From: Whitmania pigra
Lineage: Eukaryota > Annelida > Clitellata > Hirudinida > Haemopidae
NCBI GenBank assembly: GCA_021613335.1
Contig: JAJTWR010000067.1
Coordinates: 124,001-188,000, forward strand
Length of the DNA: 64,000 nt
Direction: 5' to 3'
In this document: piece by piece, positions 12,576 to 26,057 of the stretch
Numbering within the stretch: position 1 is the stretch's first letter
Layout: the number at the start of each line of letters is the position of its first letter
Notes under the pieces: model-generated
The model's database searches: none
Told to the model about the DNA's origin: nothing
The model's input: the letters and a program-made list of their open reading frames with translations, nothing else
Made by a program: the position numbers and the translations under genes

Positions 12576-13139
12576 TTGTTTTAACGCAACGTTGGTGGTG
12601 ATCGATATTATCGTATTTCTTCGTAATGTCATAAGTAAATATATTGCAGTAATTAAATAATTAAAATTGTTTAAAAATAAAATATAAAAATTTTTGCAAA
12701 GAATATACAACAAAACGAATGCATCGCGAAATTATTGCTGTGAACATTTACAATTCTGTGTGTTTATCCCGCGTACTTCCCGTGTTTTTTTTTGAACGGT
12801 CGTGTTTTCGGTGATGTTTTAGGTGGTTCTCACAGATTTTATTTTCTCGTTTTCAGGATTTAATTGGCCAAAGAAGATTCTAAGTGATAAAAAGAACAAT
12901 TAGCAAAACAAAAGATTCATTTTCATCTTTTCAAACAAAGACGAAATCCTCCGGTTTCATATTTCAACAGACTCCTCTTTTTCTGACGATATCTTGAAAC
13001 TAGAGGACCCTTTCAGAGATTTGATCGTCACCGACCATCCACCCAGCATTCGGGTTTCTGTAATAAAGATAAAGCAAATTTGCAAGGCACTAAATTTTAC
13101 GAAAGTTAGAAAAGAAAAGCGAAGAAAAAGAGCGAGGAT

Positions 13140-16100
13140 ATGCCTGTTTTTGGAGGAATGCATGTTATATACCTCTTCTGTAGCTTACTTCTCGCAACCG
13201 CTCATTCAGGAGATGGTAAGTGATTTATTTACTTGTTATTTTAAAATATTTTACATTTTCGACTCGATATCCTAATAGATTATTGCATCAAGCAATGCAT
13301 ATCAAAATGTTCTTGTCAACGGTTGGGCTTATTATGCCTAGTAGTTTCAGTGAAAGTTGCACTCTGCTGCATAAATTATCTTCATTTTATCGTGGAGTGC
13401 TAATTTAAATTTCGTAGTTTGTCTTGCATTCCTTTCAAAACTCCTATTCACACATTCTTAGATGAACACTGTATTTGCATTATTAGAATATAAATGCACT
13501 AATTATTAATATAAACATAGCAGTTACATAAAATGCTTGCATCTGCATGACACTTACATTATCCTGTGACTTTTCCACTCTGATGCCTCGAAAGCGGTTT
13601 ACTTCCGTCAACTGAGACAAAGTACCTCTACTGACATACCGTGTTTGAGCACGTTTAGCTGAGGAATCCTGATTAATTTCGAGGCCTACAAATCAGAATG
13701 TAAGCACTCGCTAACCTGCGCTGTAAAAGGTGCTTCGGTTTACAGGGGTTTACAGCATTAGAATAAGGAAGACGAAGGTGGAGACTGGTTGTCTCACCGC
13801 GGGAAGGATTACAAAGGATGAACACGTGCTTGCGTTACTCTCCTGTGATGGGGTGGACCGATGCGTGGATTTGTGTCATATTTTGCTTCTCAGATTTTGT
13901 AGTATCTATGCTTAAGATGTTCTGAGATGTATCCGTGGTATTTGATTACGAATTGGTTATAAATTTACAAACGATCACGATTAACGCGTTAAAGAAGTGA
14001 TTATGTAGTCCCGATGTTTTACGTTACCACATGCAGGCTTTACTTATAAAAGTCAAATAACTATTAAGTGCACATTTTAACAGCTACGTTTCTCTAATTG
14101 CTTTTTTTTTAAGCTAAGGAAGTCATTTGTCCAATCGCTCAATGTTTGTCTTTCAGCTACTGTTTGGCTGCCTAGGAAGACTTTGATGTGTTGCTAATGT
14201 TTTAACAAATACTAAATGATTATTACTTTTATTATTGTTGTTACTCTTGTTAGTGATTTCAATTTATGAACCAATAATTCCTTCGAACTAATCGTAACAA
14301 TTAATTTGAGAATTTCTAGAAGAAATTGCTTGATTCTTGTTTAAATTGCCACCGCTTGTAACTTTACGAGATTCACGTGATCATTAGTGATAGGCTTTTG
14401 TTGTTGATGTTGTCGTTATTAAATTACAACCAATCTAGATAAAAACCATGAGAAAACGTCATCTTAGAGTTCTGCAATTAATGATATTTCTATGGTTATT
14501 TGTCTTGTTGTAATTACTCTTGTGTGAGTGACGTTGTGAGAATCAATAAGCCACTGTAACTTGTATGACGTGTTATTGATTTTATTTAACCATTACGAAG
14601 TATGTTTTTGTTCAAGTGACATGACAAATGATTGCAAACAGTGTTGTGACCATAAATATTGTTAATTTTTTGTTAACAACCACGATACATGATTACATTA
14701 TAATCAGGTGGTCATAATATATGTATGTTATTACAAAGCTCATTTCTTAAAAGTTGTTAAAATGATTACATATTGAGTTGAAAGAATGCAGCTTAGTGGT
14801 GACATTGTTAACCCTAAAAACATTGACAACATTTGCAGTCATGTCGTTAATCTATTCGTTAATCTATTCGAGTCACTTTTATGGGAGGTGTGCTGCTGAT
14901 TTGTGGCATGGGTTCGTTTATATGGATCCATATATCTCCTTGCTCACTCCATTCATCAACTCATCATCCATCCGACCACCCCTTCATCCATCCATCCATC
15001 CATCCATCCATCAATTCATCAAGTCTTAATCTTAGATAGAGTAGTGAGCAAAGTAAATAAGGTATTGTTTGGAAACAACAAACGTCCAAGTAAGGATTTG
15101 TATCTTCCCTCACTACAATGGAATGCGGTCAAAGTGCCTCTGTTTTCCGTCTAGATGTTATTGATGTATCGAGGCTCCTGGTAAATCACACGTGCAATCA
15201 GGAAGCGGAGTGAGAATGAATGACTGGAGTGGAGGGAGATTGCGATTGAGTGCAGCTTTTGGAAAAGGCGAGGTTTATTTATCCGAGTCAGTGTTTTGCC
15301 CTGCGATCTCCAGCGGTGACGAATTTATGAACGAATGAAGCATGAAATATATTGTCTCAGTGGAAGGATAATAGTGCGTATGATACTGCAAAACAAAGAT
15401 GAATGGCGATCTCTGGCCTATTGTTAAGCGCTACTTTCTGCTCTAAGGATGAATGAGTTATCATCATCATCATCACCATCAACCAAGCTGCCAACGTCTA
15501 TGCCGTGTAAATGTAACGTTTGCCGTGAGCATCATAACAGATCAAAGGGCGCTATGGATTGACGGACAGGATTTCCTGTAATAAGCTCGTGAAAGCTACG
15601 CAGAAGTCACACCTTTTCCATGTTGTTCTCTCACTTCACTCACCATCTCATCTCATCCACCGATGGACCAGCTCATTTATTCTCTTAAGGGTGTCAGGTT
15701 TCCTGCCCTCTACAAATCCGCATCATCTCCCACGCTTCCTTGCCTCGGGGGACCTGCGGTCAAAGTTCAACGTGGGCTGACAAATTTATTAGTCATCTGC
15801 TCGATTTGCCATTTGGCTGCAAATGTTGCTTTCTTTGTGGAGCTTCAACCAACTTTCGGATGTTTATTTTACGTTGTTGTTACAGATGCCATCAATTAAC
15901 TTTTAATCACATGATTATTATTCAACGGCGTAGATTCATTGCTTAATCGAGATGCCTAAAATAAGATGGATGTTTACTTATTTGCACATTTTATTATTAT
16001 TATTATTATTGCTATTGTTGTTGTTGTTGTTATTGTTATTGTTATTATTGTTGTTTTTATTATTGTTTTGAGAAGCAACAACACATTGACCACGACTAGT

Positions 16101-19100
16101 TAACAAAGGCTAGTATCTGCTGAGTCTTATCTTAATGATAGGTGGTCCAACAAGTACTCATTCCATCACAACTGTTGATGAACAACACTTTAACCTTTGA
16201 TAATGTTTATTTTATCAGACGTAAACCTTCGCTGAAAAATTCTCAAATCATGTTTTTAAGGAATGTGACTGTTTAATTTTAGGACTAAATAAAGTTAAGG
16301 AGGCAGGAATATGCCTCATTGTGATTATGTTTGTGTGCGACGCATCGATACGTATCGCCATAACAACCATCTATTCTTATTTTCTATTTTTAATTATTTC
16401 AAATTGAAAAGGAGACTTAAGTGCACAACTTGATTAACAGATGAGAACCACATTTGTTAGTCATTCGTTCATTCACAAGTTGAAAGGCTTTGTTGTCGTT
16501 GTTTTTAATGACTGACTTTTGGCAGTTTGTTTGTGCTGGCATCTCGACTTCATTGTTGCGTCGTTCATTCATTCGATCTTTCCTTCGTGAACAGTTGTAT
16601 ACTATCGTCCATCCATCCTTCCATCCGTCGCTCTACTTATTCATCTACTTATCCATCCTCGATCATATGGCTGTCTATTCACCCATCCAATTCTATCCAT
16701 TAGCATCATCATCATCATCATCATCTTATTCTTAGCTTCACTCATCAAATCGATTCCTTCGCTCATTCACCATTCCATCCACCCATTCAGTTATGCATTC
16801 ATCTATGCGTGTAGCACCTTCTCTTCCTTAACTTTAGTTTCCAAGCAGATGTCTTGTCAATGTAGACAAGGATCGGGTTGTTCCTGCGTGTTTCTCATTA
16901 ATCAAGTGACTAATGAATCAATTACTATAATTAACTTTCTTCCGAAGAAGTTTAAACTTTTTTATTTTTTAAACTTAAATCCCCGTATTTGTCTTTGTCA
17001 GGTTGGTTGGGGTTGTAGTAAAGCATTCCATAACAATCCATGACATCTTTTTATTATTATTATTATTATTATTATCGTCATTATTATTTATTGTTCAAAT
17101 ACGATTTTATCTAGATATTTTATCTAAATAGGACTATTAAGAAATGCAGCCAGAGAAAAGCATTTTATGAATTCTGTTATCATATTTATTTATAAATTTA
17201 TTTATTTAGCCACGTCTTTCAAGTGCACAGCCACAGACCAGAATTGAAGTAGTGTAACCAAACCCACATGAGTGGCTCTATTGATTGTGGCACAAACTAA
17301 AATAAAATTGAATAATTTTATAAACATGTTAGTAATATTAACTGTAATTAATTAGGCAGGATAATAAAATTAAATATTTAGACCTGAGGCTCGTTTTGGG
17401 TAAAAGGTGAATAGGTGATGATGGTGATGGTGATGATGATGATGGTGGTGATGATGATGATGATGATGATTAGATTGACTTGTTATTTTGATTAATTAAT
17501 TGCCAAATGCTGCTGCTTAAGGTGAATGTTTTCTGAATTAACCACTTGCAGTCTAGATATCTCATCTTAAATGTTTGAATCTTTACAATAATTTCTTGAG
17601 TCTTGTTTAAGAGTTTGTATTTCCAAAATTGACTGAACTTTTTGGTTTGATTAAAATTGAGGACTTAATGAGGGATGGTATTAGTGCTGTGAAGAGCATG
17701 TTAACCGAACACTTTATTTCTGTAGTAATTTACAACAAAAGGCTATCTTTTCAAACCCTGGTAGATTTGTTCAAGCACCACTCGACTGGTTCTGCCACTC
17801 AACCAGCCATTCATTAAGCCACTCATTCCGCACTAGTCATGTCGAGACATTAACCCACTAACCCACTTGCATAATTAACGACATCTAGCAGAAGTTTCCG
17901 ACTTATGTCCTTCCTTCATATGAGGACGTCAGAAGGTCATTTCAAGGAGTCGTTAACAGCTTAACGCTGCTGAGCTAGCAGCTGATTCAATTCAGTAATT
18001 CACCAATTAACTGACTAAGAGTCATTAACAAGGAATAATTGTTCCATTACTTTCTGTACCTTTGTCTTGCCAATTACATGCATCCTTGTAGAGTATCAAT
18101 TGGTATCCTCTGAACTACTCTTCTGCATTCTGTCATTATCCTCCCTTGTGGCAACCAATAGGATCCTTAATTCTAATTCTAATGCTCATTAATTATTCTC
18201 CCGGAATGCATAATTAATGAACATCCTTTAAAGGTAATCTAAAAATTTGTGGTTACCATAAACGCTGACAGGATTGTTTTGTGTCTAGAGTTTAGACAAG
18301 TGAACGAAAGTTGAATGAGTGGAAGGATAGTTTATGGTGATAATGGTGATGATGGTGGTGGTTTTCCCTTTTTGAAAGTCCCTATGAACGCTTCAGAAAA
18401 CAATTGATGAATGTCGGTGATTGTAATATTCATCATTTTCATTCATTTTCTCAACTTTCCGTCATTTCTATTGTTTAATTAATTATTATGTTATTTTATT
18501 CAATTAATCTACTACGTTGTGGTAGGTGATTCATCCTCTAAATAGACATTTTAATGTTTATTTATATATTTCACCGTTGAACCTCCCATCATGTATGACA
18601 AAACAGTGGAGTCACAACTTGCAGATGTTTTTAATTTGATGATTGTCCAACCAATAGATTTATTTTAGACTGAAATATTATAAAGTGAATGATCCAGTGA
18701 AATGAATGTGAAATGAAAGTGAATGAATCATGGTTGTTGCAAATTCACAGCAACAGGCACAACAACAACAGAATGTTGTCAGCTGCTGTTGCTGGAAATG
18801 TGTTGTGACAGGTGGATTAATGGGCTGAGTTTGTTGCTTTGGTGACGATGAAGACGACGACGTTGATGAAGTCATTTGCGATATTGATGGAAAGAACATC
18901 TTGTACAAAAAAGAATATCTTTTAAAAATCTTTAATCTTTCTCATTGTCATCAGCGATGATGTAATAATTGTTTGCAATAATTGTTTTAAAATATTATAA
19001 CCAAACTAGGAAATTAAAAATATAGTAATGTAGTAACCAATTGTTCAACTTTTGGTAACAAATTACTGATCATAGTGATCATCAAGATTGCCATCACGAT

Positions 19101-22100
19101 CACAATAATTTCATAATGATCATCATCACCATTATGATTATAATAATATAATGATCATAATGGTTTCAGTTCGACGACCTCCGAGCATTGTGAAGAACCC
19201 AGTGGAGATGAAGGACTTCAGGGTGGGAGAAGATGTCAAATTGGAATGTGTCGCTACTGGTCATCCCACTCCAGAGTTAGTGTCTCTCTCTTGTGATTGG
19301 TCAGATCAAATGACCCACATTTAGAACGACAATTTGTTAATTAATTTATTAATTGTTATTATTATTATTAATATGATGGAATATAATATGATGATAAGAC
19401 ATAATTATGTAATATGATGCAATAAGATGCATGTGAACAGCTATAGTCTTATACAGATGCGTCCATTAGCAACTAATAGTTTGTATAGTGCTTCTTTGAT
19501 AGAAGAAAACACCTGTTGGTGTTGGGCATTGAACAATGATGAGTCATCATTGATGAGTATATATTAACTTCTTAGCACCATGGTTATCAATCGCTATTAA
19601 TACATTATCACGCTTGTAGCTGAATATGATGAATATGGGAGACTGTTATCAGCTTAATTAAATAATTGTGAATTTAATTTTTTATTATGATTTATTATTA
19701 TTATTTAAATAAATTATTACATCTATTTTCAAATCTACTTACCATTCCATCTGACCACATGATCACTCACTCCCAACAGATACACCTGGTACCACAACAA
19801 CTACGAAATTCGACCGCCCGGTCAAAGTGGTAACATCCAACTCTTGGCACCAGGTCTGGTCCAGTTGAACTCCCTGACAGCACTTGACGAGGGTTATTAC
19901 CACTGCATGGCCAGCAACCAGTACGGATCTGTCTACTCCAACTCCAGTCAACTGAGGCACGGAAAAATATCCGAGGGCATCCAAGGTCAAACGAGCCCCA
20001 CGAACCACACGGCCATCGAGGGCAAGCCCTACAGTCTCGAGTGGGTTTTGTGGACTTCTATGTTGTTAGGATGATACTTGAGAGTGATCACAGTTTAAAC
20101 ACTCAATGTTGTGGGAAGCAGATGAGGCTTAATTAATGTTGCCATCTCATCTTATCGTTTAATTGCTAATTAATTATCACGCGAGAGTATTGTAAATAAT
20201 TGTATTAGTAATATTAATATTATCATTAAACAATATTTATTAGATGATTATTTTACAGTACTGCTCAATTTTATTGAATTCATCTACAGATAAACAAATT
20301 TTTGCATAGTCGCAATGTAAAAAACTGTAAATTACTAAAAAAAAGTATTGAAATACTCATGTTTGATTCTTAATGATTAGTCTTCAGTCTCTCTTCAAAT
20401 GTTCAATCTTCATTCCATCTTTATTTCCATAACTTTGTTATTATTATTAGATGATTTTTTGTTTAGCTAATTAATTAAACATTACAAACCCAATTACATC
20501 CAATCAGGTGCTTCAAAGCAAACAGCGTTCCTTCTCCAATATACACCTGGTGCCTCACCGATTACTCGCCCAACGACAAACTCAGTGCTAAACAAACCTG
20601 CTTAGCTGAAGACAAGAGGATACAGGTTGATGATGAAGGTGGGTATCTTACACGTGTTGACGAGGACAGTGATGATAATGATGACTATTAATTGCCTAAA
20701 TACTTCTTGTGACCACCTCCAACAGGCACCCTACACTTCATGTACGTCCAGAAGAGCGACAACAGGAACGGACAGGTGTACAAGTGCAACGCCCACAACA
20801 CTGCCGTCGACACGACCAAGGGCGGTGCTTACGCCAGACTGAACGTTCAGGAAAACGCAGGGGGCATCTTCAACTCTAAGCCGAGCCCCATATTCAGTAG
20901 CGGTCCCCAAGTGGTGGTCCTCGAAGGTCAAGAGCTGACCCTCAAGTGCTTCTTCTCTGGCTTCCCCGTGGGTACGATGGCTTGGACCAGGTCCTCGCAT
21001 GGAAACACTCCGAATCCCCTTCCTTCCGGTAGAGTCCAATACAGCAACTCTGGTTATACAGTCAAGATCTCGAGGGTCGAACCATCCGATGCAGGGGAGT
21101 ACAACTGCGCCATGTCCAATTCCGAGGGTTCTTCCATCCAAGTTATCTCAGTTGAAGTTCACGGTGAGTTATTGTCACTGGGTTATTATTTGGGGATATT
21201 TGCATGAATCATTAACTTGCAATGTTGAACATGTTTCTACCAGGCTGTGCCTTGTTTTTTAATTACAACTTCGTGAAGAATCACTTGAGAATCATTGCAA
21301 TTATATTGAATCATTGTTCTACTTTAGCCCCACATTATTCTATAAATTATTTTATGAATTGTCACAAAGGTTTCATTCAGCATCTGCATTCATTGGACAT
21401 GTCAACACATGAATTAAAAGCTGTTGTTATTGTCATTGATATTATTTTTATTATTGTGGTTGTTGTAAATATTGATTTACAAATAATTGACCAAAACCAT
21501 GAAATTATAATTTCTAACAAGGTAGCTAATATTTGGATTTCTAATAAGATACATAACTAGAACTATTAATATTCTCTAGCAGTAAATTTAAAAAATAATA
21601 TATCCAAGTACTGCTTACACAAGTTACATACACAAATTAACTTTCGATTGCTCATCTCAGCTCGCCCAACCATAACAAGCAACCTTTACCGACCAATGGA
21701 CCAAAACCTCACTGAAGGAGACACTGCCGTCTTCAATTGCTCACCTCATGCTTTTCCACCACCAAAGATAACTTGGTACAGGAACAACGAGGTTCTAAAT
21801 GGTGAGTGTTAATGCATTTAGTAGCTGAAGTTGGAGTGGTATGTTGGAAGTTGGAAGTATGGCTTTTGAAAATTTCCATCAGTGATGATTGGATATTGGT
21901 TTGAGCCATGTACAATCTTTTTGGACGTGAGATCCAACTCTTGACGACAAAATTGTACATTTTTGTTTGTTACTATTTTCATATTCACAAAACTAGTGAT
22001 GATGATAAAGATAGTGTGATGAATATGCATATAATAAACATTATGAACATATTTCTAGTCACTTGTTTCAACATCTGTTACGTGATGTGTGTTTAAGAAA

Positions 22101-24490
22101 CAATTAAACAGAGCGAATAAATTGATGGACATCAACAAATTCTCTAATGGTCGACTAATAATAATCATTATCTAGTGGACAATCTTCCCATGAGAATGAC
22201 CATCAGTCCAGACAATACCAGGCTGACAGTGAGGGATGTAGGCAGGGACCCCGTGGACATTGGTGGAGTTCAAGACGGTTCAGACCTGGGGGTCATTCAG
22301 TGCTTGGTGGAGAACAAGCACGGAAAAGTTTTCTATTCTGGATTCTTGAATGTACTCAGTTAGTCAATTAATATTTATTTACTGCTATCATTCCAGACAT
22401 GATGATTTTTTTTATTTATGATTATGTTGGTTATGATGTCATGATGTCAGTAATGACAACTACATATATTTTGTACATTTTCAATCAAAACTCAATGAGT
22501 AATAATCAATATGAATAACTTATCTGATTGGTCAGTTGAATGAATGTTACAAATGATTGGATGAAAATTATTGGTCCCTTGTCCAATCAAGTAATTCAGA
22601 AATTATTTAATTCTTCCAGAAAAGACCAAAATGACCCGGATACCGAGTGGTAACATGGTCAGTGCCAGGGAAGGGAACACCAAGTCCCACATCTTCCTTT
22701 GCGATGCCACCACGGATGACAGCACCCCACTCAGTCTCAAATGGTACTTCAGCCCGAGCGGTAAAGAGGATGCCTTTGAAAACCTTTACCCATATCCTGA
22801 TAAGGTTTGTTTTTTTCATTATTACTGTTATAATCACCATCATCATCATCGTTAAACCCAATCATTCATTACAAAACTTCAGATCACCATCAAAGAAGGC
22901 AACAAGTCAGTTGAGATAACAGTCAGAAACTCATCCGATTGGAACCAACATGGAGGACACTACAAGTGTGTCGCTGACAACGGCTACTCGAAGGTCGAAT
23001 CCATCGCCGTCCTTCACGTCGAAGTACCCCCGACCACAATCACACCTGGTAAACCACGCTGAGAGGATCAAATTGAACCTCCTGAGATTTCTTTGAAACT
23101 TTTGTTTGAAATTTTTATGAGTTGTTGATGAAATTGCAGTCAAAAATGAAGCTTTTCAGAGTTTAATTTGTTTAGTTAGTCAAATATTTAAGAAATAAAA
23201 TTATTTATTACAATAACATTTATTAAATTATAAATGATAGTAACTGGACATGCAGGTCCAGGATGGTTATTATGAAGAATAATTACTATTAATGACAAAA
23301 ACATTATAACTTATAGAAGCAGCCGAATCGAAGGAAGCCAGTTTTCCCTGGTGGATCATTCTACTCGTCTGCCTCATTTGCCTCCTCCTCCTCTTGATTC
23401 TTTTCTGCTGCTGGTGTTGCTATAGGAACAGAGGAAGGGAGTACAAAGGTGACATACGTTTTATATTTTAAATTCTCATGGTAATAATGTAAACTCGGCT
23501 ACTTTGTCATGAATATTTAGGAAATTATTTTTCTAAATTATTGTGAAATTCCTGATTATTTGTTGCCAAATTGCTGCAACAGAGTTTTACTTAGCATGCA
23601 ATGAGACGTGATGCCGGTTATATTGTATAAAAAGTTTTATCTTTAAAACAAATTAATATTAAAATAAATAGAAAGTTTATTAGAATGTTATTCTAGAATC
23701 CCTGTTACCATAAGGTGGAACATCTGAAAGTTTAAATTAAGACCAATCATACAATACTATAATGATAATTTGATATTCAAAAGTTGATCTTTGTTAAAAT
23801 TATTGAATAAATAGTCATAAATAAAATAATATTCAGAAGTGTTAACTCCATCTTTAATTCCAACCTCAGTCGACAAGAACGAGAGAAAGAGTGGAAACGA
23901 TCCGATCAAAGAACTCAGCAGCACCGCATTTGCCGACTACCAGAGGCCGTAAGTTCACCTTTCATGGCGTAACTCGGCTTCGTCGGATTCCTAGCTCGCC
24001 GATGTTTCGGCATCTTTTACGCTCTCATGGCTCTCGTACTCAGTCTATATTTGCATTTCAGATTAGCAATGGTGGGAAAACTAAGTTCTTAAGGAATGTT
24101 CGAGAACACGGCCAATCACAAATAATTGTTTCTTGGCTGTGCTCGTGATTAACAGATGGTCTTGTTGAGTCGATAATAACATTTAGAGCGCCATTATCAA
24201 ATGAATATGATCTCACAATAGAGCTTTCATTAAGTTTAGGATCACACAGATCACATGTCCTCTTGTGCATTGGTTCATTGAGTTCTCACTAAATGCATTT
24301 CAGGTCTACAGACCCACTGAGGGGCAGCAGGGCTTCCCTTGGGAGCTCCATCAAGATGGACAGCGATGACGAGGGCAGCCTCAACGAGTACGGGGACATC
24401 GACGCAGGGAAGTTCGGCGAAGACGGTTCGTTCATCGGAGATTACAACAGCGAAAACAGAAGGAACCACAGTGGCTACCATCGCGTTTAA
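13140..24490 (+). CDS. L1CAM-family-like adhesion protein: five Ig domains, one TM helix, FIGDY ankyrin motif
   Basis: Exons: 13140-13215, 19170-19275, 19780-20040, 20508-20638, 20726-21163, 21661-21801, 22176-22358, 22620-22804, 22883-23048, 23317-23448, 23870-23948, 24304-24490. All junctions are GT-AG and in phase, giving 694 residues. Residues 1-24 form a signal peptide, with an in-frame TAG at 13107 just upstream. Five Ig domains follow (about 27-120, 130-238, 250-337, 338-445, 446-553), each with its Cys pair, and W in most. The membrane helix is about 572-596, in a WWIILLVCLICLLL context. The tail holds SLNEYGDID and EDGSFIGDY (F676-Y680), closely matching the conserved L1/neurofascin/neuroglian ankyrin-binding segment (FIGQY), in which Tyr phosphorylation blocks ankyrin. 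Known family members carry six Ig and several fibronectin III domains. None of the latter fits in these introns. Cell adhesion coupled to the spectrin skeleton is the inferred role. A missed exon in a large intron is possible. Confidence 0.85.
14985..15012. repeat. (CATC)n microsatellite
   Basis: About six to seven CATC units lie in the first intron of the L1-like gene. Confidence 0.85.
15989..16070. repeat. (TTA)n/(TTG)n microsatellite
   Basis: Runs of TTA grade into TTG and then mixed units in the same intron. Confidence 0.85.
16560..16830. repeat. Degenerate CATT/CATC tetranucleotide region
   Basis: The region is enriched in scattered CATTCATT, CCATCC and CATCATC units, with an exact (CAT)n stretch near 16705-16725. 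It reads as a decayed tetranucleotide repeat. Confidence 0.6.
17048..17092. repeat. (TTA)n microsatellite
   Basis: Uninterrupted ATT units are broken once by CGTC. Confidence 0.85.
17407..17472. repeat. (GATG/GTGAT)n microsatellite
   Basis: The stretch is rich in GATGATG and GGTGATG units. Confidence 0.8.
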
Positions 24491-25795
24491 ATCCGTCACG
24501 ACCTCATTTTCTCATCCTGACATTTTTCCTCCTGAATACGTTTCTATTTAAATTTATTTTTCATCTCGTCATGAAATTACTGATGATGAGGGACGATTAC
24601 TCCTCATTTCTGATTTTTAACATCTGAGGACGTGGTGGACATGGCTATGATGGACAGTCTTTATTGTGTGATGATGGTGACGATGTTTATAACCTAAACT
24701 AAATAGAGAGACTTTGTTCTCAATCCTGTTATTTTCATATTTATTTATTATTTTTATTATAGCTAGCGCTGTCTTTAGAGTATATTTATCATTCAGCAGT
24801 TTATTTGCACGATAATCACGAGATCAGGCGACAATTTTTGTTTTCACAATTATTTTGAAATGTTTTGTTCACATTTCAAATAGTCCTTGAGTCTTCAAGC
24901 TCCTAATGACGCGAAATGCTTGCATTTTTTTGGTCTGTCGGTTTTGATTGGCTATTTACCTGTCCAGGTGGACTCTTGGCGATTGTAAATATTCAACTTT
25001 TTATCTTGAATCCGGGACATTGGAAACGTAGCTGATTAAAGTAAGAGCAGCCAAGTTAGCGCAAGTGTCGTTTCATGATCAAATGTGGCCTTTAAGTGAT
25101 GTTGAACGCTATTGTCGTAATGTCCGCTTGTTTTTGTGGCTTTCGTGTTTTTGAGCGCATGCCGCCGTGTCCATATAGCTTTGGAGTGAGAATAGTGGCT
25201 TGTGTTTTTATTTCTTTCGCCATTATTATTATTATTATTATTATTTGTTGGGCCATTATTATCATGTCTATTTTTGTTTAGTAACGCCATTATGGTTTAG
25301 AAGTCTTCCACCAATCTTTATTTCAATCTTGAAACATGCTTTAAACGAAACGTACGTGATTTTTATTTCATCTTCGACCAAATTTCATCACACATTCTTG
25401 AAAAGGTTTCATGGATTATTCATAATATAAAATTTAATTCATAAGATAAAATCTTTCTCCTGGAGCACGTATTTCATCCATTTGGAGAGCACTTTTATGA
25501 AAAATCAGGGGCCAAATTTGAATCGCTTTCATCGTCATAATTTCCTTTGAGAGTTTTGTACCATGAACAAACTGTCAATATTGCTGACGTTTCTTGCTTG
25601 TCTTCAGAGTAACCACTACCGTTGTACCTAACTATATAAGCAATAAGTGAAACCTTAATTTTTCTTGTGATTTCACTCAAGAACCTCTGAGTTAGGTGGA
25701 GATAATAGTTAAACCAAATGGAAAAATGTAATTAAAAATTTCAGTCCGGAGCTAATATCTCGATGTCGCGGAGGCGTGAAAGTTGTGGAAATCTT
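24491..25795 (+). other. Probable 3' UTR and downstream DNA of the L1-like gene
   Basis: No coding sequence was seen. ATTAAA at 25035-25040, a common variant poly(A) signal, could end the transcript, giving a 3' UTR of about 0.55 kb. A (ATT)n run lies at 25222-25245. Open frames here are low-complexity shadows. Confidence 0.4.
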
Positions 25796-26057
25796 CAGTT
25801 TGATTATTTTTATTTCAGTCGCCAGAGTAGTTTATTCAAAAACGATAGTAAATTATTGTAAAATGTAGGCTCAATTAATTAGCAGTTTGATTATTTTTAT
25901 TTCAGTCGCCAGAGTAGTTTATTCAAAAACGATAGTAAATTATTGTAAAATGTAGGCTCAATTAATTAGCAGTTTGATTATTTTTATTTCAGTCGCCAGA
26001 GTAGTTTATTCAAAAACGATAGTAAATTATTGTAAAATGTAGGCTCAATTAATTAGC
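25796..26057. repeat. Three identical tandem copies of an 87-bp unit
   Basis: Copies start at 25796, 25883 and 25970, each beginning CAGTTTGATTATTTTTATTT and ending CTCAATTAATTAG. By eye all three are identical, implying very recent amplification or homogenisation. Each unit contains TTTTTATTTCAG followed by TCGCCAG, a good copy of a 3' splice site. The array lies between two convergent genes, the L1-like gene (+) and lipin (-). Confidence 0.95.

Larger units (their letters stand above)
13216..19169 (+). other. Large first intron (5.95 kb) of the L1-like gene
   Basis: The intron separates the signal-peptide exon from the first Ig exon (donor GTAAGT, acceptor TGGTTTCAG, phase 1). It holds many simple repeats and no coding exon that I can support. 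Large first introns often hold enhancers, but no specific element was identified. Confidence 0.65.

Noticed and set aside
12994..13275. 93-codon open frame overlapping the signal-peptide exon
   Set aside because: It is in another frame and runs through the GTAAGT donor. The frame starting at 13140 gives a proper signal peptide that joins Ig1 in phase.
15990..17470. Possible CRISPR-like or satellite arrays
   Set aside because: Only simple microsatellites, with no repeat-spacer periodicity, in a eukaryotic intron.
20731..21141. 136-codon minus-strand open frame
   Set aside because: Antisense shadow of L1-like exon 5 (Ig2-Ig3).
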